NCBI GenBank assembly: GCA_963576565.1
Contig: OY755038.1
Location: 174,389,287 to 174,453,286, forward strand
Length of the DNA stretch: 64,000 nucleotides
From: Aspidapion aeneum
Taxonomy: Eukaryota; Arthropoda; Insecta; Coleoptera; Brentidae
Direction: 5' to 3'
Below are positions 11,530-22,888 of this stretch, piece after piece; position 1 is the first letter of the stretch; every line of letters starts with the position of its first letter. A program made the translations under genes and the position numbers. The notes under the pieces were generated by a model. That model had not been told where the DNA came from, ran no database searches, and was given only the letters and a program-made list of their open reading frames with translations.

Positions 11530-12120
11530 GTAGCTTAATTTACCGAGTGCCAATCTTACTCGTCTCTTCATTTCAGTTGTTTTGGTTATCTTTTTTTAGT
11601 TTATTAATTTGTCCCAGCCTAGGTATATATTCATGTGATTGTTCTATTTTCTCTTGGTTTATTCTGATCGTGATATCTACATCTGTGTTTGTTATGATTT
11701 TAGTTTTAGTGAAGTTCATACTCAGACCTATATTTTTAGCTACTGTATCCCGTTATTCCAGCATTTTTATCAGTTCTTCTTTCTTATCTGTTATTAAGGC
11801 TTTAAATTAGATGGTTCAAGTATTGTCCATTTACTTTGATGCCTATTTCTTCCCAAACTAATTTTTTGAAAATATCTTATAGGGCCTGGTTAAATAGTAT
11901 AGGGGATATTGTGTCACCTTGTCTGACACCCCTCCTTATGAGGATTGGCTTGGTTCCTTCGTGGATTTTGATTGATGTTGTTGCTTCGCTATATTGACTA
12001 TTAAATCTGTGTATTCGGTTATTAATTAAAGATGCTTTTACTGCCCAATGCTATCGAAAGCTTTTTCAAAGTCTATAAACGCAATATAAAGTGAAATGTA
12101 TTCGTTCTATTGAAGAATTA
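11530..12120 (-). pseudogene. Antisense RTE-like RT fragment
   Basis: The reverse complement is closely similar to 22720-23290. It includes the stretch that would encode the palm (EATTSIKIHEGTKPILIRR...GDTISP...LFNQAL). It is broken by shifts. It lies in the centre of the long inverted repeat 10601-14072. Confidence 0.75.
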
Positions 12121-12750
12121 GTATCCAATTTTTTTCTTAATGTGTAAAAGTTAATGCCAATATTGTTCTACAAATCATATGCTTGGTTTAGTCAGTCCGA
12201 TGCACGAAGCATGTCTACGCCTGCACACTCTGCTAGGAATCACTTTCAAGTATTTTTGCGGGGAAAAAGTTAGGGGTCTCGGCCAAATAATATATGTACG
12301 AAAATTTAGCCTGTTAGTGATCACTTAAAAAATAGACCGGTGTGCTGTGGACTATTTGAGTTAGATGCCATTTAATATTTTTGCAACTTGCCATTTCTAA
12401 AGATTAACATAGGTCACTTTTGCCAAATTTGAAGGCAACTTCACTAAGTACTCAAATCAATATACAATAAAAAATTATATATTTTTATTGCCCCATTGCG
12501 ATGTTTTTCTTTATCCCACGATAATCAAAACGAAAGGGTAATAAGAAACATTTCCATTCTGAACTACTTGCTTATGGCAGGCAAAATTTAAAACAATACA
12601 TAGAAAGTCTTACATTTGACAGCAAACTTAAGTATTAAAACTAAAAATAAAGTGTTTCCTTCAGAAAAAAAAATACTCTGCCAATATATGGGCCCCTACG
12701 CTCACACTAGGTACTATAGTTATAGCGTACGTGTGAGCTAATATAACTAA

Positions 12751-13095
12751 AAACTGAAATATATTTTATTCAACTCCACACTAAATTACCTTTCGTTTGA
12801 TACGACACAAGCCATGTTTTGACTTAAACTCACATTTTTGAAATCCACCCCCACCCTTATTAAAAACAAAAACTAAAATCTATTTTGTTAAACTCCGGAC
12901 TCAATTACCTTTCGTTTGATATCACACATGCCATATTTTCACTTAAACTCTAATTTTTGAAATATACCCCCACCCTTTTTTAAAATAAATTAAAATTTAT
13001 TTTGTTTAACCACAGACTCAATTACCTTTCGTTTGATATCACACGCGCCATATTTTCACATAAACTCTAATTTTTGAAATCTATCCCCACCCTTT
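12751..13095. repeat. About 115-bp tandem repeat, three units
   Basis: Each unit has AATTACCTTTCGTTTGATA (12783, 12902, 13020), then CACA..GCCAT..TTTTCAC and ACTCTAATTTTTGAAAT, then CCCCACCC. The units are diverged by roughly 10-15 percent by eye. Confidence 0.8.
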
Positions 13096-13164
13096 TATTT
13101 GGTATGTGTTCCGTGGATTTTGTTCATTTTTAAATGGGACCATCTCGACCCAAGAGCCAGCCTA

Positions 13165-13222
13165 GGTACCAAATTTCATTGAAATCGGCCAAGCGGTTTT
13201 TGAGTTATGCGCGTTGATCGTT

Positions 13223-13265
<43 letters not shown>

Positions 13266-13395
13266 TACAGACAGACAGACAGACAGACGGCGCAACAAAA
13301 AAGTTTCAAAATCATCTGAAACGCAAAGATATATAAAAATTTTTGAAATCGGAGCAACTTTTTTTTTCTCGAAAAAATTAGGATCACCATAGCTC
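13165..13395. repeat. Retroposon-tail-like segment with (GACA)n microsatellite
   Basis: AAATTTCATTGAAATCGGCC...GCGGTTTTTGAGTTATGCG is followed by (CAGA)n at 13222-13288. This tail pattern is common at 3' ends of arthropod RTE-like retroposons; a second, diverged example is at 50884-50980. Confidence 0.6.
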
Positions 13396-13432
13396 ACACT
13401 ACTATAGTATAGTGTATGTATGAGCTAATATT

Positions 13433-14394
13433 ATTTGAAATGGTTTGCTTGTGAAAAACAAAAGTGCTAAAACTTTATTAATATTGTAGTAGAAAATTTG
13501 AAAGGTGTTTTCAGATATCTCAAATGACAAAAGACAAACTGCAAGAGTAGCAAAAAAATATTTCCTATTACTTATTACCCCATTATCCCCTATGTGAAAG
13601 AAATGGGTTCCGCCAGAGATTGCTTAATGTTCTTCCATCTGTCCCTGGTGCCGGTCAACACACAGTATATAGGGACCGTGCGCTCAACACTGTTGTGACC
13701 TATGCAGCCTGCGCCACCAAATGGCGCGGAATTTAATAGAAGCTCGTTAAAACACAATTGCGCACGTTCTACGTATGTCAAAAATCCTATGTTAACCGTC
13801 CGTGAGTTTGCGGCGTTCCACGGAAGCCGCTAACGACATGTGACGTTCAAATGTCAACAGTGTCAAGTTGCGTTAGTCGTCGGCCGTTTTTGGCATGACC
13901 AAAAACTATCTATTATATCACCTGTTTAAGACGTCGAAAACTTGACGGCGAAAAGGTGTCAAATAACTGACGCCATAAAGACAACATTTTTTGGTAGATG
14001 ACCTGCTGGTCATTCAAATGACCACTTTTCGACGAAAAAAAGACGTCATTTGATGACCCCTTGCTACCTGGGATATTTAAAATCAGTCGGTAAACGTAAT
14101 TTTTTAAACTTTATCTGTTCAATAACTAGAAAGGGCGCGAGTGGAGTTTTTACGTCCGTACTCTATATGAATAAAAGCAATAATTGTAAAGGAAATTTGA
14201 TGTATTTAAAAAAAAAAAATCTGGTGCAAAACATTTCGATAAATATAATCGTTGCTACCTTAACAAATTAAGTTTTTTAATAGTGATGTTTTTAATAAAA
14301 ATTTTCCACTAAATAAATTGAAACTGTAAAATTGCCCCTTATTCCTTTATTTTTTTAATTATGAAATGAACTGAAATGAAATGAGCAAGATTCA
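13433..14394. other. Right arm of the long-inverted-repeat element and phosphatase 3' flank
   Basis: Up to 14072 this belongs to the inverted-repeat element. A GC-richer stretch at 13600-13880 has no inverted partner that I can see and no long ORF. From 14073 to 14394 it is AT-rich 3' flank, with AATAAA (minus) at 14346-14351 as a possible poly(A) signal of the phosphatase. Confidence 0.4.
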
Positions 14395-14396
14395 TA

Positions 14397-14546
14397 CAGT
14401 GAATATCGGTTGTAACGACATTAAACGGACCGCTTAATTTCGGCCGTTATAGCCGAGCGTCGTTATAGAGAAAAAAGGTAACAAAATTGGTTATTATAGT
14501 ACCGATATGTCGTAATGTCTAATATCGTTATAAGCGATATTCACTG
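14397..14546. mobile_element. Mariner-type MITE 4 nt downstream of the phosphatase stop
   Basis: Inverted ends CAGTGAATATCG.TTGTAACGA (14397) and, reverse complemented, CAGTGAATATCGCTTATAACGA (ending 14546) are flanked by TA at 14395-14396 and 14547-14548. This is the TA duplication of mariner-like elements. The unit is 150 bp and non-coding. It falls in the 3' UTR or terminator region of the HAD gene. Confidence 0.85.
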
Positions 14547-14552
14547 TAGTAA

Positions 14553-14760
14553 TTAAATTTTTAATCTAGGCTCTCCTAAACAATATTCTTTTAACATTTC
14601 ATTAAGAGCGTCCAAATTTTTGACGTAAAAGTCTGGTTTAGTTGCTTCATCATCATTCGCTGCTTCCAAATTTTTGACCTGTTCTTCATGTGTGACTCCT
14701 GATAGAACTAATAGGGTACGGTACCCCGCATGATTTCCGAATACGATGTCGACGTCCAGA
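14553..14760 (-). CDS. HAD phosphatase, last exon with stop codon
   Basis: The acceptor is tttttag before 14760. The first base completes a Tyr codon, followed by LDVDIVFGNHAGYRTLLVLSG in the strand-turn-helix after motif IV, then VTHEEQ, a helical tail DFYVKNLDALNEML and the stop TAA at 14553-14555. DFYVxNLxAL matches the conserved family C-terminus (PDFYVxSIxDL). A hairpin MITE begins 4 nt after the stop. A plausible AATAAA on the minus strand is at 14346-14351, on the far side of the MITE. Confidence 0.93.
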
Positions 14761-17700
14761 CTAAAAACATAGAGGTAATAAAAATGGGTGGAGTAATACC
14801 TTCATTGGGTGTCGATGCACTGCTATGGCATAAAGCGGGTTGCAAGTTCTATAAAATAAAATTCGCCAGATATTGTACGAAACAATTTCCAGATTTTCTC
14901 CGAAAAATTATTTTTATAGAGGTTACAGAAAACAACCCTATTCAAACATAGAAAGTCGAATAACAGGATGTTTTTTTAAAAGGTTTTCCGTCTAGAAGCA
15001 AATTATATTACTTTTTGGCAAAAGACCATTTTCCCTTAATTGGACCCCGCTAAATCCGAATATCCCTGTTGAGAAAATCCTCCCAAACCCCCAAAAAACC
15101 TGTTTTTTTCAATTTTATTCAATTTTCTCGAAAACTAAACTTTTTATAAAAAATTGCAAAGAATAGTTTTTTGTGAAGAACATATCTTGCAATGATGTAT
15201 TATAGATTTGATAAAATTTTCTCAAAAACTACACTTCTTGGGAAAAAATAATTATGTAGTATACTTTGTTGTAGAAAATATAATTTCCTTTCAAAGGCTG
15301 TAATATAATGTACTTATAAAAATAAATTTTCAAAAATAACCAAACTAATCAATTTTTGCTACAGATTTTATGTATTTTTAAAGAAAAATAATCTTTTTAG
15401 GAAAAAAAATATCTTTTATCGTGTATAGATCTATATATATCTAGTATATATATATAGTATCTATCCTATAGACCTTTGTTTGTAAGAAAATTTTACAAAA
15501 ATGTTTTGGTAAATTGGTAATTTTTGAGAGTGACCCTTATATACGGACGTTCCTGGAGAGTTAACCATCAGATTTTGTAATACACTGTTTATAAGGAAAT
15601 TTCATTATCTACCGAAGGGTGTTTCTACAGTTTGTCGTAAGAAACTTAGTTTTTAAGAAAATTGGATAAAACCTGTAAAAAAAATATTAGTTTGGGGATT
15701 TTAAGAGAACACCACTGGAGCGGTAATTATGAAATAACTTTTAATTTGTTATACATTTTTTTAAAGAAAATTGTATTCTCTATGACGAAGTATAAAACAT
15801 AAAAGTATATAAATTTTTAAGGAAATTGAGTATAGCGTGTAAAAAACATGTTTTTTTAAATGATTTTTTAAAATCATCCCTCTTTACGGACGTTGCTGAA
15901 GAGTTTGTTATAAGTCAAACCCCACCGAATTTTACATTGTGTCAAAGGAAATTTTACTGTCTACAATAAAGTGTAGTACATAAGATAAAACCTGCAACAA
16001 AAATGGTCTATTTTCTGTTTTTTTTTTTTATTGATTTAATTTACGAATGCCCCTAAAGTTTTAATTATGAAACCAATCCGATCATGTTACACATCGTTTT
16101 AAACGAAATTTTATTGACTATGATAAAACATAACACATGTTATTCTGCACATATGAGTTTAAAAACAAAATCGAATAAATCTTGGGAAAAACATGGGTAT
16201 TTTTTCAACTTTTTTAAATAACTTCAATTAACGGACGCCGCGCCGCTGGAGAGTTTGTTATCAGTTTCACTCCATTAAATTATATCTTGTTAAAAAGGGA
16301 ATTTTATTGTCTACAATAAAGTATCTTTTAAATTTTTCTCTTAGAAGCTTAGTTTTTAGGAAAATTTAAGAAAACCTCCAAATTTTAGATTTTGGGGTGT
16401 CTGGATGGGTTGGTTGGAGGTTTTTTCAGCCATTACAAAAAAACTAATATGATATCATTTTTTAGTTATACAAATATACATTCTGAATTACACCTGTGTC
16501 AATTTGGGCTTTACAGCGGCAATTTAAAATTTCCCGCCATGTTGAACGCCATCTTGAATATGTCAAGGATATTCGGATTTAGTGGGGTTGAAATAAGGGG
16601 GAATTGGCTATTTGGCAAAAAGTAATATAAAATGCTTCTAGAAAGTGGATTTTTCAAAATCTTGCCTTAACTACGAGGCTTTTAAGGGTATTTGTTGTAT
16701 ATTTTTCGAAAAGCCCCCGAACACTTTTTGTCGAAATTTTTGTAGCACGCGCCCTCTTTGAGGGGTAAACTATTTATAGTAATGAAACTGTGTTGAATGA
16801 TACCTTCTTTTAAGAGCCTCTTGAATCTCTTTGCAAGTGAATTCTTCTTCTCCTTTAACAATGGCTCTTTGCAAGTGTTTAATATAAAAAAAAAATTATT
16901 AAGAAATAAGAGTGACTGCAAAATATTCCTTTCGTAAAAAGATAATCGATGTGTTTCGGGATTTTTTTAATTAATTCTTAGAAACGTACATAAAAAAACG
17001 ATCTCTTATCGATGGATTTTCGAAGCTTTTACATTCTTCGAAACAAGGTATCGCTTGACCCACTTTCGCTATTTAAAATATATAGGTAAAGCAAATACGT
17101 TATAGCATAAATACATGCTCAAAGAATCAAAAAGTGAATCCCTCATAGCTGACTTTGGAAACAATGGCAAATTTAAATTTGCGGATGCGAATTTTCAAGT
17201 GCGCATGCGTGTATTTTGTCATATAGACACACAGCTGCTATGTGGCTGGAGGCCATATTGACATTTTGCGGTATTTTGCGTTTGTCGTGTAAAATTATAT
17301 CTTTTTTGTGAAAAATGGGAAATAATGCATGTAAAACATTTGCGATTTATGGAAAAATGTCCGGAAGAAGTAAGGGAGTGCCACTCCATATGTAACTACA
17401 TGTGTTTTTCTTTATAATTTGTTAATAAAGTTAAGAGTGTTCGGCCGTCGTCATTGGAAATTCGTTCTCGACGTTTCGCCATCTCGAGTGGATGGCATCT
17501 TCAGGAGATGTTGAGTGTTTTTCGGCTTCTCGAAGACTGTCTTCGAGAAGCCGACAAACAGTCAACATCTCCTGAAGATGCCATCCACTCGAGATGGCGA
17601 AACGTCGAAAACGAATTTCCAACGACGACGGCCAAACAGCCCGAAAGCACACCCACCATTGGACGATGGCCGCGAAAGCCTTTCACAATTTGTAAAGTTA

Positions 17701-20700
17701 AGAGTGGTTTATAAAATTAAATAAATAATTTTCAAATTAAAATTTTCACCCAATCAACTAGTTTTTAGAAAAAAAAAAATAGACATTTCCCTAAACATTT
17801 GACAGTTCTCAAATAATATAGTGACGTAACCGAGTATGTTCCAAAACCACCAAAACTGGAACATTAAGAATTAAATAGGGGTCCTGGCTTCAAGCATTCG
17901 CGTGTGAGAATGCATGGGTATGCCCCATATTTATGCTCTAACGTATTTGAGGTGAAGTTTTCGCCTAAAAAAATTTCAATATAGTCAAAAAGTGTCCCTG
18001 TCGCCAATAAACTCGACGTGTTCGAGGGTTTTTTCATATACGTACGATAACTACTCGTAAAAGCCTCCGTTACCTTTAAAAAAAAAACGCTGTATAGAAA
18101 GTCGTTTATTAAATAATTTGTTATGGTTAAAACATGCATCTTTTCCTGATTTTGGCAGTAACATGGATTAAATAGCACCCTTTAGAATGATCTTATTTTA
18201 CATAGCAGGAATTTTCGGTGACAGCAGGAATTCTCGGTGACAGAATAGGTATCGACGGGATTTAATTTTTGGTCTCGAAAAAATGTCATGTCTGCTTGTA
18301 ACATAATTAAAAAAAAAACATTTATAGCTATTTGCAAAATGCAAAATGCATTTTTAAGTTCGGATATTATTTATATGGGGTACGGCATCGGCAGTGCAGT
18401 TGGGCTCGCGCAACTGCTGTACCATCTTTTCTTGAAAGATTTCAGCCCATATTTGACCTATTTAAAACTCTACTTTGAGATGAGATCTTCGTAGTGTTAA
18501 CCACTTTAAGTTTCATGGACTTCCAAAAAGTAGTAAAGTAGTTATGAAATTTCAAAAAACGTCGAAATTGCCACTCACTTACGCACTCATGTATAAATCA
18601 TTAAAATTATGATTAAACCCTTGGAAAAAATCAAAAAAAAACCTTAACATTCTAAATTACTCCCTGCCCGTATTATGTAAAGTTACCTAAAAGTAACATT
18701 GCACACACAAGTATTATCCAAATACTTTTAAAAAGGAATGAAATCATAACAAAAACATTTAATGTAAAAAAGCCAAGTACGCGAAAATGGTATTCCGTAA
18801 AAAGAATTGAGATAAAATTAAGCCAAGTTCTCCAATACATATTTTAAAATGGAAGGTTCTTAGTTCTAGTTTGGAAATGTTTTTCTAAACTTGGCTATAT
18901 TTTGCAATTTGTATTGGAGAACTTGGCTTACTTTTATCACTATTCTTTTTACGGAATACCATTCTCGCGTACTTGGTTTTTTTTACATAAAATGTTTTTG
19001 TTATGATATACTTTCTGAAGAAGCTTACTCGAGACAATATTTATAGACTACATAGAACTACGAAACTTGACGAAAACCCAATGATTACACAAAATACATA
19101 AATATGCAACAACAAACTTAGTAACAGCAGCGGACAGATGGCTCTGTCGTATATTCATGTAGTTCCAATGATGACATGGCAGAGCCATCTGTCCGCTGCT
19201 CTTATTAAGTTTGTTGGATTGCATGTCTATTTGTGTAATCATTGCTTAAACACAAAAGATCTTTTTTTGGTTCTGATGACTTAGCTTTTAACGTAATATT
19301 GGATAAATCAACGGCAACGACAGATTTAGTTTAATCTTTTTAAATAGGATTTTTTTGATATAACCTTTTCCTTATGTTAATTTAGACTTAATTATTAGTT
19401 TTTAGCTATTTTTAAAAACACTATTGCGTTTCTTAATCGTTGTTTTGATTAAATCTCAAGTAAACTACAAGATCTGAAGAAGTTTTAACATGGTTGGCAA
19501 CACTGCCAGGCATCATCATATTACATACATATTTATGTTTAATTATGTATTATTATTAAATGCACTTACTAGTCTCCAACAAATAATACTTTTTGCGGAT
19601 CCAATATTTCATATTTTTTATTTAAATGATCAGCCAGAAGCATGCTTGGTTTGGCATAGGAAATACCTTTTCTATTTGTCAGTTCTTTTATTGCATCAAT
19701 AACAAACTTGAATCCTGGAAAAAGGTAAAATATAGCTATCAGCTGGAGATAAATATTAAACTTATAATTGTATATAATTTTAGTTAAAAAAAAAACAGGC
19801 GTTTCTCCATGAAAAACCCCTTTAAAAGAGGTCAGCTCGACTTTTTGATGCGGGTTAATTTAGTTCACAACTAGGGCAACGATATGTTCCAGCTTTTCTC
19901 GAATTATCTATAACCGGTTTTTAGCTCTTTATTTTCCATTTTCAGTTCTTCGTTCTCCTTCTTAATCTAATTTGACTGGTCAAACCAATTTTTCTTACTT
20001 TGTTGAATCTTATTCGTAATTTGCTTTTGATTTAGCCCGTTTTGCTGCTAAACTTATCTTATTAATTGTATTAATTTATTATCAAGTTAAATTAAAAATC
20101 TTCCCCAATGTAAAAAAGCGGGTGATTAATATATTAATGTTTGTCTCTTTGACAAAAAAAACCGGGGAGGTATGCCTTAGGGCTTCCTTAACCTTAAACC
20201 TTTTTTAAGTTTTTTAAGTGTTAGCGCAGTGGAAATTTAAATAAAACACGAAAAAATTAAATTTTTTTAAATATAAGATGATTTTATCAAGGTAAAACCA
20301 GGTCAAGTCTGTACCAATTTTTTTTATATTATGCTGTTTTAGGATTAAAATTTGTTTGCGCTAAATTGGAAACAATAAAATATGTTGATATGTTGATATT
20401 TTGATATTTTGATAAATTAGCCGCCATCTTAAAAACAATGACAGGAAATGCAATTATTTTTTCAAAATATTAGACCGGACCTGCTTAATGTTTGTTTTAA
20501 ATTTGGTAATTTTCATTCAATTGGTATGGGAGTAGCACGCACCAATGTTGGGTTCTCATTTTTCAAAGTCAAAAAGCTTTGAACGCCACAAAGATTTTAC
20601 AGCAAGTTTCTACTGGTCTTGTTTATAGTTTAAAAGTTTTTTTGCTTTGCTTTTAATAAACTCGAAGTTTGGTGATTTTTTTTATCAAAATGCTCAAGAA

Positions 20701-22815
20701 TCGTGTTTTTCTTTGAATAAATCTGTACTTTTCAAGGTCGTGTAAGGTCAAATGACCTTGAAACCATTTTTTTTTATAATTGAATAAAAGTTATTTAAAA
20801 ACGAGTTTATTCTTGACTATGTGGTTGTAACCTAATGAAAAAAAAATGTCGCCATTTAAAAAAAAACTTCCCCTACCCCTTCCACGTTGAAGCAAATTAA
20901 CATATGTTCATGAAGTTTTTTCTTAAAATGGGCCCAAAAATCACCCCCAAATATTGACATTCAATTAGGGAACAATTTGTATATCTTCATAATTGGGGCA
21001 TATAAAAAAATAAAAAAGAGCAGCAGGTTCTCAAACAAAACAAGATTAATTTTTTTGTATCAGAGCAGCAGCGCATCGCAAGAAAAGTTCAAAGAAACAG
21101 AACATTTTAACATTCTTTTAATCGCAGTGGTGTGCAGTAAAGGCATAAGTTAGCATTGTTTTGCCACTAACACACTTACTGCACAGACATAGACTACATG
21201 TTAAAAATAAACGAAAAAAAATCCCACACAAACTTTATTATTAAATATTAAAATAAAATAAGGTGAAGCAAAATATCGAAGCTCCTAAAAAATTAAACAA
21301 ATTTATTATAGCTATAGGTATTATAAAATCGCCCAAATATGGAAAAAGGCAGTAACTGTCAAAAAAATCAAAACGCGTTTTTTTGTAACCAGTCAATCTT
21401 AAATTATTTTAGATTTTGTGCCCAAATTCAACCTAAAAAGAAGTAATTTATTTTATCCACAAATTTGTTAATTTGCAGATTCTATCTTTCTCTCTAGTGG
21501 GCAGAATTAATTTTAACAAAGCACATGAATATTCGAGTGCAACGGACGCGGGGCCGATACCGACGCGAAAACACCACGCGAGGCCTCCTTGTTCTGTCTC
21601 TGCCATTCTTACAGCCCCAGCGGTCTGCAGAATTCAAAGTCTTTTGAGAATCGAAAAAGACGAAGTCTTTTTTATCCGATAAGCAAATTTAGAAATAAAT
21701 CATGCTTCATTTAAAAAAGTCTTATGGAACACCTATTGGGAGAATATTAGATGAGAAATCCACGATAATACAAAACATTTAATTAAAATATGTCTTGTCT
21801 TACTCAATCTTTAGAATAAAAATTAATGAAAAAATGCTTATTATGAATATTTTTGTTGAATATGTCATGAGGTAAGTTATTTAAAATATGATAAAATGAA
21901 AAAAATAAAGTTAAAAAGAGAAAAAATTGTATATCAGAAGAAATAAAGAAACTGATGGAAAAAAGGCGGAACCTGGAGAAAGAAGGAATAAGAACATCGA
22001 TAGAATACACGGAAGTAAATAAAACTATAAGAAAAATGATAATAGAAAATAAAAGAAAGAGCCAAAAAATAAAAGTTGAGAAAGTTATAGAAAATAACAG
22101 AAACATGATATGTCTAAGGCTAGATATGAAATAATTAAATTAAAGGATATGAACGGCATAGAGACTAACGTTAAAGACAATATTATAAATATCATACAAC
22201 TATTCTATACAGAATTATACCAAACAAAAAAAGAACTATCACGAGAAACCACGAAGAAACTCCAAACAAAAATAAAGAACATAAACTCAGAGCTACAACC
22301 TGAAGTAAGCAAAGCGGAAATAAAGAGAGCATTAAAGAAAATGAAAAATAAAAAATCACCTGGAAAAGATGGTGTAACGGCAGAAACGGTGGTACAGCTG
22401 TAGTTCGTACCCTACATATTCTCCTGAATAAAATACTAAAAGAAAAAATAATCCCAAACAACTGTAAATAATCAATAATCATTATTCTACACAAGAAAGG
22501 CCATAGAGCAGACCTAAAAAACTATCAACCTTTAACACTGCTCAACGTAATTTATAAGCTTTTCACGAAAATATTAACAGATAGACTAACTACAAAATTT
22601 GACGGATATCAATCATAAGAACAAGCAGGCTTCAGAAAAGGTTTCAGACCACCTATTAACCATGAAAATCTTAATAGAACGAGCCAACCGATAAAACATT
22701 CCACTATATATTGCGTTTATATCGTTTCAAAAAGCTTTCGATAGCATTGAGCACTGGGCAGTAAAAGCATCTTTAATTAATAGCCGAATAGATCACAGTA
22801 ACAAAGATTTTATAG

Positions 22816-22888
<73 letters not shown>

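Larger units (their letters stand above)
12700..13432. repeat. Direct repeat of about 44 bp flanking a 0.64-kb insert
   Basis: CTCACACTAGGTACTATAGT...GTGTGAGCTAATAT (12702-12745) recurs as CTCACACTACTATAGTATAG...TATGAGCTAATAT (13391-13431). Each copy is itself a small palindrome. Confidence 0.5.
10601..14072. mobile_element. 3.5-kb element with very long inverted repeats, carrying nested insertions
   Basis: The ends are CCCAGGTAGTAAGG at 10601 and, inverted, CCCAGGTAGCAAGG ending at 14072. Arms are rich in ACGTC words (TGACGTCA at 10672; GACGTC near 13929 and 14041). The homology continues inward: 11080-11300 (GTGGGGTAACAGGAAACATCG..., AATGGCATCTAACGCAAATAGTCCACAG) is repeated inverted at 12330-12560. 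The right arm is interrupted by 12700-13432, and the centre by an antisense RTE piece. No transposase was found, so it is non-autonomous. Its 3' end is 0.5 kb from the phosphatase stop. Confidence 0.7.

Noticed and set aside
13205..13392. 61-codon ORFs over the (GACA)n tract
   Set aside because: Low-complexity translation of a microsatellite.
17565..17615. Hammerhead ribozyme-like core (CTGAAGA ... stem ... GAAAC)
   Set aside because: There is an extra base between the CTGAAGA and the stem, and I see no proper cleavage triplet after a stem III, so the core is not complete.
17431..17724. Four overlapping ORFs of 61-86 codons on both strands
   Set aside because: They arise from the near-perfect hairpin; the encoded sequences mirror each other.
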